Shown piece after piece: positions 42,761-54,480 of a stretch of DNA of 64,000 nucleotides (within the stretch, counting starts at the first letter, position 1; each line of letters begins with the position of its first letter). Under the pieces are notes generated by a model, which searched no databases, had not been told where the DNA came from, and saw only the letters and a program-made list of their open reading frames with translations. A program made the position numbers and the translations under genes. Source of the DNA: Pyropia haitanensis (Eukaryota; Rhodophyta; Bangiophyceae; Bangiales; Bangiaceae); contig SDUX01000010.1 in assembly GCA_008729055.1 (NCBI GenBank), forward strand, positions 1,937,090 through 2,001,089. Reading direction: 5' to 3'.

Positions 42761-42984
42761 GGCTGCCCGCCTTGGCCGCCCCACCCGTCGGGCGTCCACG
42801 TAGGTGGGTGGCCGGGGAGGGAGGGGGGGGGGGGTGGGGGGGAGAGGTGGCCGCTGCGTTTGATGGATTTTTTTTTTTTGTTGTTTGTTTGCGGGGGGAG
42901 AGCGCGCCTTGGGGGGGGAGGGGGGGGGGAGAGGGGGGGGGGAGGCTGACGACGCCCCCCGCCTGCGCCGGTCACCGCCGCGGC

Positions 42985-43019
<35 letters not shown>

Positions 43020-43812
43020 AGGCCGCGCGTGTGGGTGGGGCGGCCGGCCGCGGAGCGGGGGCGGGGGGTCGCGCCCCCCCCCCGGGCGGCGCCCCCCCCC
43101 CCCCCCCCCTTCCCCCCCCCCGGCGCCCCTCCCCCCCCCCCCCGCCCGCGGGCCGCCGCGGCATGGCGTGCGGCCGCCGCGCCACGCGGCGCGTCTGGTC
43201 ACCGCGCGTGTCGTGGCGCCACGCCGGCGGCGGGGTGCGGCCGGCACACGCCGCACACGCGGCGGCTGCCGCCGCCCGCCCGCCCGCCCGCCGTCTGTCG
43301 GTGGCGCCGCGGCGGCCGTTGGGGGGCGCCGCCGTCGGCGTTGCGTGCGGCCGTCGCGGGCGCGGGTGCCCCCCCACCTGGCGCCCTTCCCCCCCCCCTC
43401 CCCCCCCCCCCCCCCCCCGCGGCGGCGTTGCGCGCGCCAGTGCTCGTCGCGCCGCCGCGGCTGCGGACGCGGCGGCCACGCCCGCCGCTGCCGGCGGCGG
43501 TCGTGGGTGCTCGCCGTGGCGGTCGTTGCCCGCGCGGTCGGCCGTTGGCGCTCCGTCGCGACTACCGCCGCGGCGGCCGGGGAGCGTACAACGACGGTCC
43601 GTCTCGCCGCGCACCATCTCCTTCCCCCCCCACCCCCCCGCCCCCTCCCCCCCCCCCCCCCCCCCTTCCTCCCTTTTGGGCGTGGCCGTCGGCGGCCCTG
43701 CACTTGCCGTGCTGGTTCCGCCGCCTCCCACCCCCACCCCCCCCCCCCCCTCCCCGCCTTTTCCTCCGCCCCCCCCTTCTCCTGGTGTTCCCGCTGTTCC
43801 CCCCCCCGCGCG
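39010..43812. other. Extreme-GC low-complexity region, coding status undecided
   Basis: T runs at about 39210-39236 and 39510-39530; the second ends in CTCGGCAG, which looks like a 3' splice site. From about 39800 to 41200 a plus-strand frame reads somewhat protein-like ([44 protein letters not shown]), but the minus strand is equally open and neither has a domain. Beyond 41640 the sequence is GGC runs, a GGGC run at 41850-41885, the 34-35 bp repeat and long C/G runs. It may include an Ala/Pro/Gly-rich gene broken by homopolymer errors. Confidence 0.35.
41946..42048. repeat. 34-35 bp tandem repeat, three copies
   Basis: Copies start with GCTGACACGGACCCAA or its variant at 41946, 41981 and 42015, each ending GGCGGCCGC. 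Confidence 0.85.
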
Positions 43813-43923
43813 ATGCGGATGGCGGAGCGACAGCGGCGGCCGACCGCCGGCGGTCACGGCGGCGGGGGTGCCCCCACGATGCGGCGCGGCCGGCTGGCAC
43901 GGGCGGCGGCGCGGCCGGGTGCG

Positions 43924-43970
<47 letters not shown>

Positions 43971-46272
43971 GGTGGCGGCCGTCGCCGTCATTGCCGTCGC
44001 GGTGGCGGCGGCGGCGGCGGCGGCGGTCGCCGCCGTTGGCGTCGCGGCGGCGACGGCGCCGCCGCCGGCGGTGGCGGCGGCGGCGCCCACGGCGGTGGCA
44101 ACCGCCACCGCCGCCGCCGCGACCACGGCGGCAACCGCAACGGCAGCCGCAACGGCAGCCGCAACGGCAGCCGCAACGGCAGCGGCGACGGTGGCGGCGG
44201 CGACGGCGACGCCAGCGCCCACGTCGGTCGCCTCGATTGGCCGCCTCACCCCGTGCGCGACGGGCGTGCCCATCCCGGCCGGCTGTGCGGGCCGCGCGTT
44301 TGGCGTGACCATCCCGCCCGGTGACGGCGGCGGGCGGGTCGTCCTCCACAACGCCGCCGGCGGTCACGTCCGCGGCGGCGGCGGCGGTAGCGGTGGCGGC
44401 GGCGGCGGCGGCGGGGGGGGTGGCGGTGGGGGGGGGGTGGGGGTGGCGGCGGCGGTGCCGGCCGGGCGGGGGTGCCCCGCCTCCACGCGGACGTGTCGGT
44501 GCGCGTGTCGCGGGTGGCGGTGACGCGGTACGGGCTGCGGCGGGTGGGCGCCGTCGCCGCCCACGCGGCGGTCGTTGCCGCGACGGGCAACCGCCGCGGG
44601 CCGTTCCACCCGTCCAACGCGTGTGTGGATGGGGCGCGCGCGGAGCGGCCGGTGTGTGGGTGGGCCTACCCAGACGGCGCCCGCCGTGGGGAGAAGAAGC
44701 ACCGCATCAAGGGCTCCCAGGGCGTCTGCTGTGGGTGTGGCGGTGGCGGCGGGGGGGGGGGGGGGAGGGCGCCGCCGCCGCCGACGGCGGCGGCGACGGC
44801 GGCGGCGACGGCGGCGGCAAGGGCGGCACACCCGAGGCGGACACGGACAAGGCCAAGGCGGCAGAGGCCAAGGCGGGCACCGACGGCAACGTCAATGGCC
44901 ACGGCGTGTGCCGCGCGCGGCGGTCGACCGGCGGCGGCGTCACGGCGCCGTCGGCGGTGGCGGTGTGCGTGCGGACGGGTCCGCTGTGGTACGAGGTGGC
45001 CGAGGTGACCGGGTCGGGCACGCCCGACACGCACCTAACCGTCGAGGTGGTGGTGTGTGAGCGCCCCCGCCGGCGGCCGACGCGCCGCGCCGACGCCGAC
45101 CGCGGCGGCCGCGAGTGCCGGACGGAGCGGCTGGCGCTGACCGCCACCCGGCCAGCCGCGACGAGCGCGTCGGGCCACGTGCACGTGGCCGCCCGCCCGC
45201 CGCGGGCGGTGGACGAGGGCGCGGGGGGGGCGGCAGCAAGGCGGCGCAAAAGGCGCGGAAAAAGGCGGCCAAGGCGGCGGAGAAGGAGCGCAAGGCGGCG
45301 GCCAAGGCGGCCAAGGCGGCGGCCAAGGCGGCGGCCAAGGCGGCGGCCAAGGAGGAGAAGGAGGCGGCCAAGGCGGCGGCGGAGGAGGAGAAGGAGGCGG
45401 CACGCAAGGCCAAGGCGACGGCGACGGCGGCGGCGGCGGCGCAAAAGGCAAAGGAGGAGGACAAGGCGGGGGGGGGAGGAGACGGAACGGGCAAGGGCAA
45501 GGGCCAGCCGGGGGGCACCGACGAGGAGCGGCGGCAGGAGGAGGAGCGGAAAAAGGGGGAGGGCGAGGGCGACGGCAAGGGCGGCGACGCGGCGGGGCGA
45601 GCCGAGTCGGAAGACCCCGACGCGTCGGACGAGCCCGACGAGACGCTCGGCCCCGACGGCCCAACGACCAAAGACATTACGGTCACCTACCACGCGGCGG
45701 CGGCGGCGAGCGCGTCGGCCGACGGCGGCGCCACCCTCTCCGCCCGCCTCGGCCGCCACTACCTCCTCCGCCCCGCCTCGTGCGCGTCCGCGTCCAACGC
45801 GTGCGCCGCCCGCACCGCCGAGCCGCCCGCAAAGTGGCTCCTCCTCCCCCGCGACGCGGTCGACGTGAGCGGCCGCACGTGTGGCAAGGTCGGCGCCAGC
45901 CACGCCGCCGTCGCCGCGTCGGCCGACCGGTGTGGCGGCGCGACGGTCGGCGGCACCGCGGCGGCGTGCCTCGGCGCACAGCCCGCCGCGCTGTACGATG
46001 CCGCCGTCGCGGCGGCGGCGGCGGCGGCGGCGGCGGGGACGGGTGCGGACGCGCTCGCCGCGACCGACGGTGGTGGCGGCGGCGGTGGTGGCGGCGGCGG
46101 CGGCGGTGGTGGTGGGGCGGCCAACGCGACGGTGGCGGTGCTGGCGGCGGCCGCGCTCGGCGAGCGCGCCGCGTACGAGGGCGGCGACAAGCCGGCGGTG
46201 CTGGTCGTGCGGCGCGCCGAGGCGGTGCCGCCCCCACCTGCCGCCGACGCCGCCGCCGACGCGAGCGACTCG

Positions 46273-46303
<31 letters not shown>

Positions 46304-46738
46304 GCGACAAGGGCGACGGTGGCGGCGGCAAGCCGCCGCCCCGCCCGGCGGCCGACGGTGCCGACGCGGACGTGCCGCCGCTGGAGCTGACGCTCACCTT
46401 TGCCGCGGGCGTGTACGTGTCGGACGCGCCCGTCGCGGACGCGTCCTTCCGTGCGGCGGAGCTGCTGCGGCTGCCCGCGACGCCGCCGCCGCCACGGGCG
46501 GGGGGCACCAAGGGCGCCGCCGCCGCGGCGGCCGACGCGGCCGCCGCCGCCGCCTCGCCGGGGGTCCTCCTCCTCACCATCCGGCGGTACGACGTGGCCG
46601 ACGAGGCCGCCGCCGCCGACGCGGCGGCGGCGGCGGCGGCGGCGGGTGCGGCGGCGGCGGGTGCGGCGGCGACGGCCGCGGCGGCAACGGCGGCCGGGAC
46701 ACGGGCGGGCGCGGCGGCGGCGGCGCCCGCGACGCCGT

Positions 46739-46771
<33 letters not shown>

Positions 46772-47425
46772 CGCCGACGCCGTCTGCCGGCGCCACCGCC
46801 GCGGCGGCGGTGGCACGGCAGGCCACCCCCCCCCGCCGCGGCCGTGACCGCCGCCTGACCGTCAGCTACGAGTGTACGGGCGGGGGCGTGACGCCCCCCG
46901 CCGACGCGCGCGCCGTCGACGTGCCGCCGCACACGTCCTACGTGGTGCGCTTCAACGTCAGCCGCCCGCGGGCGGCGGCGGGCCGGGACACCCTCCCCAG
47001 CTGCGTCGCGCGGCTCGCCGACGCCGCGACGGGGGCGGCGCTCGAGGCGGTCGCCGTCGACACCCCGCCGGGGCCGCTGCGCGTGGCGCTCGTCGGCATT
47101 ACCGACGGGCCGCTGGCGGCCAAGGACGACGACGGCTACGGCTACCTGCCATCGTCGGCGGTGCCGCCGCCGGCCGAGGGCGACCGCCGCGGCCGCTGCG
47201 GGTGCCGCAGCTTTTGGTCGCTCCTCTGCTACATTGGCCACGGCTGCTGGCTCCGCGCGCTGTACGTGCTCCTCGTCGTGGCCGCCCTCCTCCTCGCCGT
47301 GCTCCTCGTGCTGTGGCTGCTCCGGCTGTGCGTGCCGCGGGTGCTCGCGCGCGGCCGCCGCCGCGACGCCGCGTCGGACGCGTCGCCCTTTGAGTCGATT
47401 GGCAGCAACGCGTCGGTGCCGTCGC

Positions 47426-47495
<70 letters not shown>

Positions 47496-48101
47496 CGCCG
47501 CCGCCGTTGGCGTTGGCGGCGGCGGCAGCGGCCGCAGCGCCGCGAGTGGTGGTGGCCGCGGCGGCGGCGGCAGTGAGCGGGGCGGCGGCGGCGGCGGCGG
47601 CGGCGCGCCAAAGACGATGAAGCCGAGCCGCTCGGGCGGCGACGCGGCCATGGCCGGCCGGGACTACGAGTCGGCGTTTGCCTCGTTTGTGCGGGCGTCC
47701 GACTCGACCAAGAGCGCGCCGACGGCGGGCGCCGCGGCGGCCGGCGGCGGCGGCGGGGGGGGGGTGGCCACGCCGCCCGTGGGGGTGGCGGCGGCCGCCC
47801 CGCCTCGGGGGGTGGGGGGGGGGGGGGGGGGGAGGCGGCGGCTTTGGCCGTGACGGCATGCGGTGGCGGTCGCCGACCAAGGGCGGCGCCGGCGCCGCCG
47901 CGTCGGCGGCGATCGCGGCGCGGCACAAGGCGGCGGCCGCCGCCGCGGCGGGCGGGGGGGGGGGGCGCCGCCCGCGGCGGGTGGGGGGGGGGGGGGGGGC
48001 GCCAAGGGCGGCGCCACCGTCCACGCGGCGGACCTCGCCGCGGGGTCCGTCCTGCAGACCCCCACCGCCGCGGGCGCCGCGTTTGCCGACTGGATGGGCG
48101 G

Positions 48102-48132
<31 letters not shown>

Positions 48133-48476
48133 GGCGGGGGGGGTGGTGGGGGTGGTGGGGGTGGTGGTGGTGGTGGCGGCGGTGTCAAGGGGGGGGGGAA
48201 GGGGGGGGGGGGTGGGGGGGTCGCCCCTGCCCTGGGGGGGGGACGCACCAGCACCCGCTCCACCGCGTCGGACGCGGCGGCGGCCGAGGCGGACCGCCAG
48301 CGGCGGGGCGGCTGGCGGTCCACCTCGGAAGCGATGCCCGCGACGCGGCGGCAGCAGGCCAAGGCGGTGGGTGGTGGCCGCGGCGGCGGCGGTGGGGGTG
48401 GCGGCGGCGGCGGTGGGGGTGGGGGTGGCAAGGCCAAGGCCGCCGCCGCGGGGGGGCGGCGGCCAAGGCGACGGCC

Positions 48477-48522
<46 letters not shown>

Positions 48523-48641
48523 AGGAGGAGGACGCGCGGCGGCGGTTTTTTGGCAACCCGCACCCGAGCCGCCGGAGCAACCTGACCGTGGGGGGGGACA
48601 TGGGCGACGAGGTGCCGCCGACGCCGGGTAGCCGCGTGTAG
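43813..48641 (+). CDS. HAP2: HAP2/GCS1 gamete-fusion protein with large low-complexity insertions
   Basis: HAP2 drives merger of gamete plasma membranes. Frame must change at several G runs (44412-44450, 44751-44765, 45223-45230, 47811-47832, later tail runs). Order: ATG 43813 (or 43879, MRRGRLARAAARPG) with a hydrophobic Ala/Val signal-like segment; SIGRLTPCATGVPIPAGCAG then FGVTIPPGD, matching the family's first Cys-bearing strand; HADVSVRVSRVAVTRYGLRR; the hallmark Cys block VCGWAYPDG then KGSQGVCCGC near 44650-44740; WYEVAEV; a Lys/Ala/Glu insert (45235-45480); further Cys-bearing segments (RTCGKVG, DRCGGATVGG, LTVSYECTGGG, HTSYVVRFNVSRP); membrane helix LYVLLVVAALLLAVLLVLWL near 47260-47320; and a long Gly/Ser tail ending GDMGDEVPPTPGSRV. 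HAP2 proteins are usually 600-900 residues; this one is near 1,600, mostly because of insertions. Confidence 0.8.
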
Positions 48642-49080
48642 GGTGGCGTGGCGGCGGGTTGGGGGGGAGGGGGAGGGGGGGGGAGGGCGGGGATGGTTTT
48701 TTTGTGTTTTTTGGGGGGGGGGGGGGTGGGTGGTTGGTGGGTGGTGGGTGGTGGGTGGTGGTGGTCGTGATGGGGGGTGCTGGTGGAAAAAAAAAAAAGG
48801 GGGGACGGTGGGGGGGCGGACGATGCCGCCAGTGGCGGGGCGGTGCCGCGGTGGGGTGGGGGCGGCACGCGTTGGCGGAGCGCGCCGCCCTGCCGCCGGC
48901 CGCACCCAGCAGGCACAAACAAACTTCACCACGCGGCTATGTACACGGCACCGCGGCGGCACGCAGCGGCCCGGGCCACCTCCGACGCCCACCCCCCCCC
49001 TAACACGACCACCACCCCCCCCCCCAAACACGACCACCACCCCCCCCTCCCCCTACCACCACCCCCCCCCCCACCGGCAC
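48642..49080. other. Convergent 3' region between HAP2 and the kinase
   Basis: G and C runs, a (GGT)n-like TGGTGGGTGG stretch at 48725-48765 and an A run at 48786-48797. No gene seen. Confidence 0.55.
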
Positions 49081-49293
49081 TCAATCTACAAACGGCGCCA
49101 CGAGGGCGGGCGCCACCGGCGGCGGGGCCACACGGCGCCCCCCCCCCCCCCCCCCCCTCCCCCCCCCACGGCGGAGCCAGCCAAACGAGCCGACGCTCCC
49201 ACGCCCGCCCCAGCTGTCCCCCTCACTCGGCATCCCGCCCAGCGGCGCGTCGTCCACGCCGCACCCGCCGCCACCCCAGCTGCGCTCCCGCCG

Positions 49294-49335
<42 letters not shown>

Positions 49336-49659
49336 ACCGCCACCGCCACGCCCGCCACCACCGCCGCCACCACCACCACCACCGCCGCCGCCACCCACCG
49401 CGGCGACCGCCGTAACCGCAACGGTGGCCACAGCCGCAGACGGGGGCGGGGGGGCGGCGGCCGGCTCCGCCGACGCGTCCGCGCGGTCCCCGGCGGGCCG
49501 CCCGCCGCCCGCCGCCGCCGGCGTGCCGGCGCGAGCGGCTAGGCCGCCACCACCATTCCCACCACCACCACCGCCGCCGCCGCCGCCGCCCCCACCGCCG
49601 CCGCCGCCACGGTCCGCGGGGGCGGCGGCCCACCGCAAAAACGACGAGGCGCGGCCAAA

Positions 49660-49719
<60 letters not shown>

Positions 49720-50248
49720 TGGTGGCCGGTCCGCGGAGCGGGGGCGGCGCCCCCCCCCCCCCGCGGCGGCCGCCGGCGTCACCCGCCGCCGGCGTGGCGG
49801 GGAGCGCCCCGACGTGGCGGGTGACGCCGGCGCCGGCGGCGTGGCGCCGCCGCTGGGGCGGCCGCTGCCGAGCGGAGCGCCGGGGGAGGACGCGGGCCGC
49901 GGCCACCGGCGGGTGCCGAGGCGGCCCGACAGCGCCGGCGACGCGGTCGGCGGTGGGGGTGGGGGGGACGGCGGCGGCGGTGGTGGCGGCAGCCGCCCGG
50001 CCGTCGGCGGCGGCGGCGGTGGCTGCCGCCCGGCCGTCGGCGGCGGCAGCCGCGGGGGGGACCACGCGTCGGCGGCATCGGCGGCGGCGGCGGCCGCGGC
50101 CGCCGCGGCCGCGGCGGTGGGGAGGGACGGCGTCGGCGTCGCGTCGCGGCGGCCGCGGGGGGGCGGCGGGGACGAGCCAGACCGCCGGCCGGGACGGCCG
50201 GCCGACGCGTCGGCCGACGCGGAGCGGACGGCGCCGCCGCCGCCACCG

Positions 50249-50280
<32 letters not shown>

Positions 50281-51953
50281 CCCCCCCCCCCACCCGCGGC
50301 GAGGCCGCTGAGCGTGCGGGAGGACCCGCCCTCGGCGGCGCCAGCGGCGTCCCCCCCCCCGGCGCGTCGGCGGCACCACCCCCCCCCCCCCGCCCACGGC
50401 TGCGGCTGCGGCTCCGCCGCCGCCGCCGCCGCCGGTCTGGCAGCGGCGGCGGCGACGGCAGCATCGTCCGCCGCCGCGCCGCGCGCGTCGTCGCGGCGCC
50501 TTTGCGGAAGCGCGCGAGGACGGGGAGGGCGGCGGCGGCGGCGGCGGCCGCCGCCGCGCGGCGCTCCCGCTCCGCCGCCGCCGTCGCCGTCGTTGAGGCG
50601 GCGGCCGCGTCGGCCGGCTCGGCCGCGGCGGTGGTTGGCGGCGGCCGGGGCGCCACGTCGGTGGGCGCCGCGTCGACCGTGTCGGCGAGGCGGAACCACG
50701 GGTGCGCGAGCGCCTCGGCGGCGGTCGCCCGCTTGGCCGGGTCCTTGTCCATCAGCCGCCGGATGAGGTGCTTGGCGGCGGGCGTGATCGTCGCCCAGTC
50801 CTCCTCGGGAAAGTACACCGGGTCCTCCAGCACCTGCTCATAGTACTCCTCGGGCTCCCCCCCGTACGGAAAATGCCCGGACAGGCACAGGTACATGGTC
50901 ACCCCCACCGCCCAGCAGTCTGCCGCGCGCCCGTACCCGGTGCCCGCAATCAGCTCGGGGGCGAGGTAAAAGCTCGTGCCGACGAGCGCGTGCAGGTCCT
51001 GCGCGTCGCCGCGGACGGCGCAGGTGAAGCCAAAGTCGGCAATCTTGACCGCCAGCGGCGCGTGCCGGTTGGCGCAGAGGATGTTCTCCAGCTTGATGTC
51101 CCGGTGCGCGAGGTCCGCGTCGTGCAGGTACGCAATGCCGGCGAGGACGTCGCGGAGGGCGTGGGCGGCTTCGGCTTCGGAGAAGTTGTCCTGCTCGGCG
51201 ATAAAGTCGTAGAGCTCGTTCCCGCCCATGTACCTGGGCGTAGCGGGGAGGGAAAGGGGGGCGGGGGCACAGCAGAGAACAGACCAGGATGACAAGGACG
51301 CCCAGCCACACAGCAGTAGAGGGCAACAACAGGTACCAGACGACAGCCGCTGGTCAGTCTCTGGGGGCTCTCCACGTCTTGCGGCACTCAGAGCGCCGCC
51401 ACCCCACCGCCACGTGCCAAACCGGGTGCCACCTCACGTCCAGAGCGGTGACTGCGGCCGCCACCGCCCACCTCCACCCCCCCAAAACCAGCTGACCCCC
51501 CCTCCCGTCCGCCTTTCTCCACCCCCCCCCCCAAACGGTGGCCGGCCCAACCTACTCTTGCACAAAGTACACCCGCTCCGGCGTCCGAAAGATATCGAGC
51601 GTGCTGACAATGTGCGGGTGGCTGAGCCGCGACACGATGGCCATCTCGCGCTCGAGGTACGCCACCTGCAGCGGGTCGGCGGGCCGCTCCACCACCTTGA
51701 TCGCCACCGCCGCCTGGGTGACCAGGTCACACCCGAGGTACACGGCCGACTGGACGCCCTTGCCGATGGGGCCTTCGACCTTGTAAAACGCCTCGATGCC
51801 GGCGCCGGGCGGGACGGTCGCGGCGGTGAGGGCGACCAGCCACGCGTCGTACTCGTCGTCTGAGGACGCAAAGAGGGTCACCGACGAGCCGCCGCCGGTG
51901 GACTTGAGCAGGGGGGGAAGGGGGGGGGTGGGGGGGTGCGCGCCGCCGACGGG

Positions 51954-52005
<52 letters not shown>

Positions 52006-52456
52006 ACGCCCCCCCCCGGTAGCCGCCCAGCCCGTCGCCACCGCCCCAGTCCCCATCACTGGCAAGCCCCCCCCGCCATACCCCCCCCCCCCCCTGGAAG
52101 CACCCCCCCTCCTCGTCACCCCCCCCCCCCCCCCCCCCCCCCCCCGGCGCGACCACCACCACCATCTCCCACTTGCGCATGCCCGGCAGGACGCGCGCCC
52201 CCCGGAGGCACAGCGCGGAGGTCGGCTCCCCCCCCGGCCGGCGGTGGTTGGCGAGCACCCCCCCCGGGGAGAGCACAAAGTAGCGCAGCCGCCGCGCGGC
52301 GCGGCGGCGGCCCTCCTTGCGCAGCCAGCCGTGGGCGGTCGCCGCCGCGGCGGCCGAGTAGCGCAGCCGGGAGGGGGACAGGCGCAGGCGGGCGACGCTG
52401 TTGAGGGTGTCGGGGGAGAGCTTGGCCGCGGAGCGGAAGGAGGGGTCGTCGTCCAT
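49081..52456 (-). CDS. PH-domain serine/threonine protein kinase (CAMK-like) with long low-complexity tail
   Basis: Exon 1 is 51556-52456 and exon 2 is 49081-51233. ATG 52456 (MDDDPSFRSAAKLSPD) leads into a PH domain: GWLRKEGRRRAARRLRYFVL, a low-complexity loop where the frame slips at C runs (52080-52145), then VTLFASSDDEYDAWLVALTA. The kinase follows: IGKGVQSAVYLG glycine loop, VAIKVV lysine, EREMAIV helix C, then across the splice VYFVQEYMGGNELYDFI, HRDIKLEN catalytic loop, DFG, LVGTSFYLAPEL and a PEEDWATITPAAKHLIRRLM lobe. All catalytic residues are present. After about 50650 the protein is Ala/Arg/Gly-rich, with two more apparent slips (50290-50400), ending APALVAPFVD at 49081. PH suggests recruitment to membrane phosphoinositides; substrate unknown. 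Confidence 0.8.
51234..51555 (-). other. Intron of the PH-domain kinase gene
   Basis: 322 bp, starting GTAGGT and ending CCCAG on the minus strand. Splicing joins CAAGA to GTACATGG and restores the hinge region of the kinase (VYFVQEYMGGNEL). Confidence 0.9.
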
Positions 52457-54480
52457 CGTGGCCGCCGCGGGCGGGCGGCTCGGGGGGGGGGAATGAGAGG
52501 GAGGCTCGGGAAGGACGGGGGAGGCGGGAGGAGGGAGGCGGGCAGAGGGCGGAGGGCGGAGGGAGGAGGGAGGAGGGAGGACGGGCGGTGAGAGGATGCA
52601 CACGGGAGGGGAAGGGTGGGTGCAGCAGACGGGGCAGGGGGGTGAGCAAAAATGCCGCCGAGCTGGGGCAGGCGCGCGCCAGCGCGGGCGGTGCCGACGG
52701 GGATGTCGCGGCGCGGGGCGGCGGGGATGGGCCGTCCTCGGGCAGCGGGCGGGCGCCACGCGGGGCGGCGGGGGTGGGACGCTGGGACGCCCGCGACGCG
52801 GGGGGGGGGACAGCCGCTCAGCGGCCGCGGCGCGGTCCCGCCGGCAGCCACCTCGCACGGGCGTGTGGGTGGCAGGCGCCGCCCGGGATGGGGGGGGTGG
52901 CGCTGGTCGTCGCCAGCCGCGCAGGCGCCTCGCCCCCCCGGTCGCCAGGCCGGGCAGCCGTCCGCCCCCCTCCCCCGCCCCCCCCCCACAGCCACGCCCC
53001 CCCTCCGCCCACAGTGTGGCGCACGCGGCAGGGTGCGTCACAGCGGCGGGAGGAAAGCACCCACCGCCCGGTGACGGTCGGGCGCAGAGCGGTAGCGGCC
53101 AGCGGCGACGGCGCCCACGCGTCGGGGCGGGGGGCGGGGGGGCGCGCCGCCAAGGCGGGGGCGGCCCACCCGGCCGGCCGCGTCCCGCGGGTGGAAAGCG
53201 GCGAGAGCGGGGGGGGGGAAGGGGGGGGCAGAGGGGGGGGGGGGGGGGTGCCTGCGCGGCCGACGCTAGCGGGCGGATACCAGTGGGAGGAGAGGGGGGC
53301 AGAGGGGGGGGGGGGGAGGGGGGGGTGTCGTCGACGCGGACGCGTCGTCGGCGGGCGCCACCCCCGCCCCCTCCGCGACCGGCGCGGCCGATCACGGCGC
53401 CCCCCACTGGCGCCGTTGCCGGTAGGCGCGGGGCGGGCGCCGGGCGGGGCGGCCCCCACAGTGTCGTGCATGGCGCCTCGGTGCGCCCATTCCCCAGCGT
53501 GGTGCAGGCTCTGCCGCTGACGACAGGGAGGGCGGCGGGGTGGGGGGGCGGGGTGGTTGGGGGGGGGGGGGGGGGGGTGGCGGCCGCCGCGCCGAGCCGC
53601 CGCGACCGCGCCCGACGGTTCGGGCAGGGCACGTCGGCGTGCCGTCGGCTGTCCCAGCCGGGAGGTTCTTGCGGGCACACCCGCGGCGGCCACGGCGACG
53701 CGCGCGGCCGGGGCCCCGCGCGGCCAGAGGACCGGCTGTTTTTGGGTCTTGGGGGGGGGGGGCTGGCGACGCCACTCGCGACGCCGCGCCAGACTCTCGA
53801 GGCGCGATGGGTTCCGGCCATCAGAACCCCCCCCCCCCCCCCCGCTCCCCCACCCTTTCTTTTGCCCTCGTTTCTCCTCCTCGTGGATGCCCGCGGATGA
53901 GCGGTGGGAAATCCCTGCGCCGCCGGGTCCCGGCCGGAGCCCCCGACGCCGCCGACGCCGCGACGGCGCGCCGGCGGCGGGCGGCGGCCGCCGGCCGGCG
54001 GGTGGGAGGACCCCGCCGACCACGGCTCGTGGCGTGGCTGTCCAATCTCCCCGTCGGGCCGCGTCTGCCTACGAGGCCTACGAGCGGCCGCGACACAACT
54101 CTGGCGGGGGGGCCGGCAACGCGTGGTGGCGCGCGACACCACACCCCCCCCCCCCCCCCCCCCCCCTTCCCCCACGCGTCCGCCGACCCCACCCGCACCC
54201 CGTTTTGGCCGGCGCGCCGGTCGGGGCGGCGTGCTCGGCAGACGGCCCCGTGGACGGGCGCCGCACAGGCCCCGTGGCCGGAGTGGGGACGTCGGGACGG
54301 ACGGTCGCGTGGGTGTCGGCTCGCCGAAATCCCGGCTCGTCTGCTTCTCCCCAACCCCCCCACCGCCACCCAATCCGCACGGCAGGGCCGACGCGACGGG
54401 GGGTCTGGCGCCCCACGGCCAGGCCAGCAGATGGCGGCGGCTCCCCCCCCTCAACGGGTGGGGACGATCCGTCGGTCGGT
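52457..54480. other. GC-extreme region without a supported gene, left part
   Basis: Upstream of the kinase; GA-rich purine tracts at 52480-52620 probably lie in its 5' region. G runs at 53215-53245, 53305-53325 and 53555-53577, and C runs at 53827-53842 and 54145-54168. Open frames on both strands are Arg/Pro/Gly-rich without domains. Confidence 0.4.

Noticed and set aside
38604..42799. Minus-strand open frames of more than 1,200 codons across 38.6-42.8 kb
   Set aside because: They run backwards through the intact FBPase gene and GGC runs, contain only Arg/Ala/Gly/Pro, and lie in DNA so GC-rich that stop codons are rare in every frame.
44707..48918. 1,403-codon minus-strand frame over HAP2
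   Set aside because: It is the complement of the HAP2 gene, whose plus-strand translation carries the family motifs; the minus translation is low complexity.
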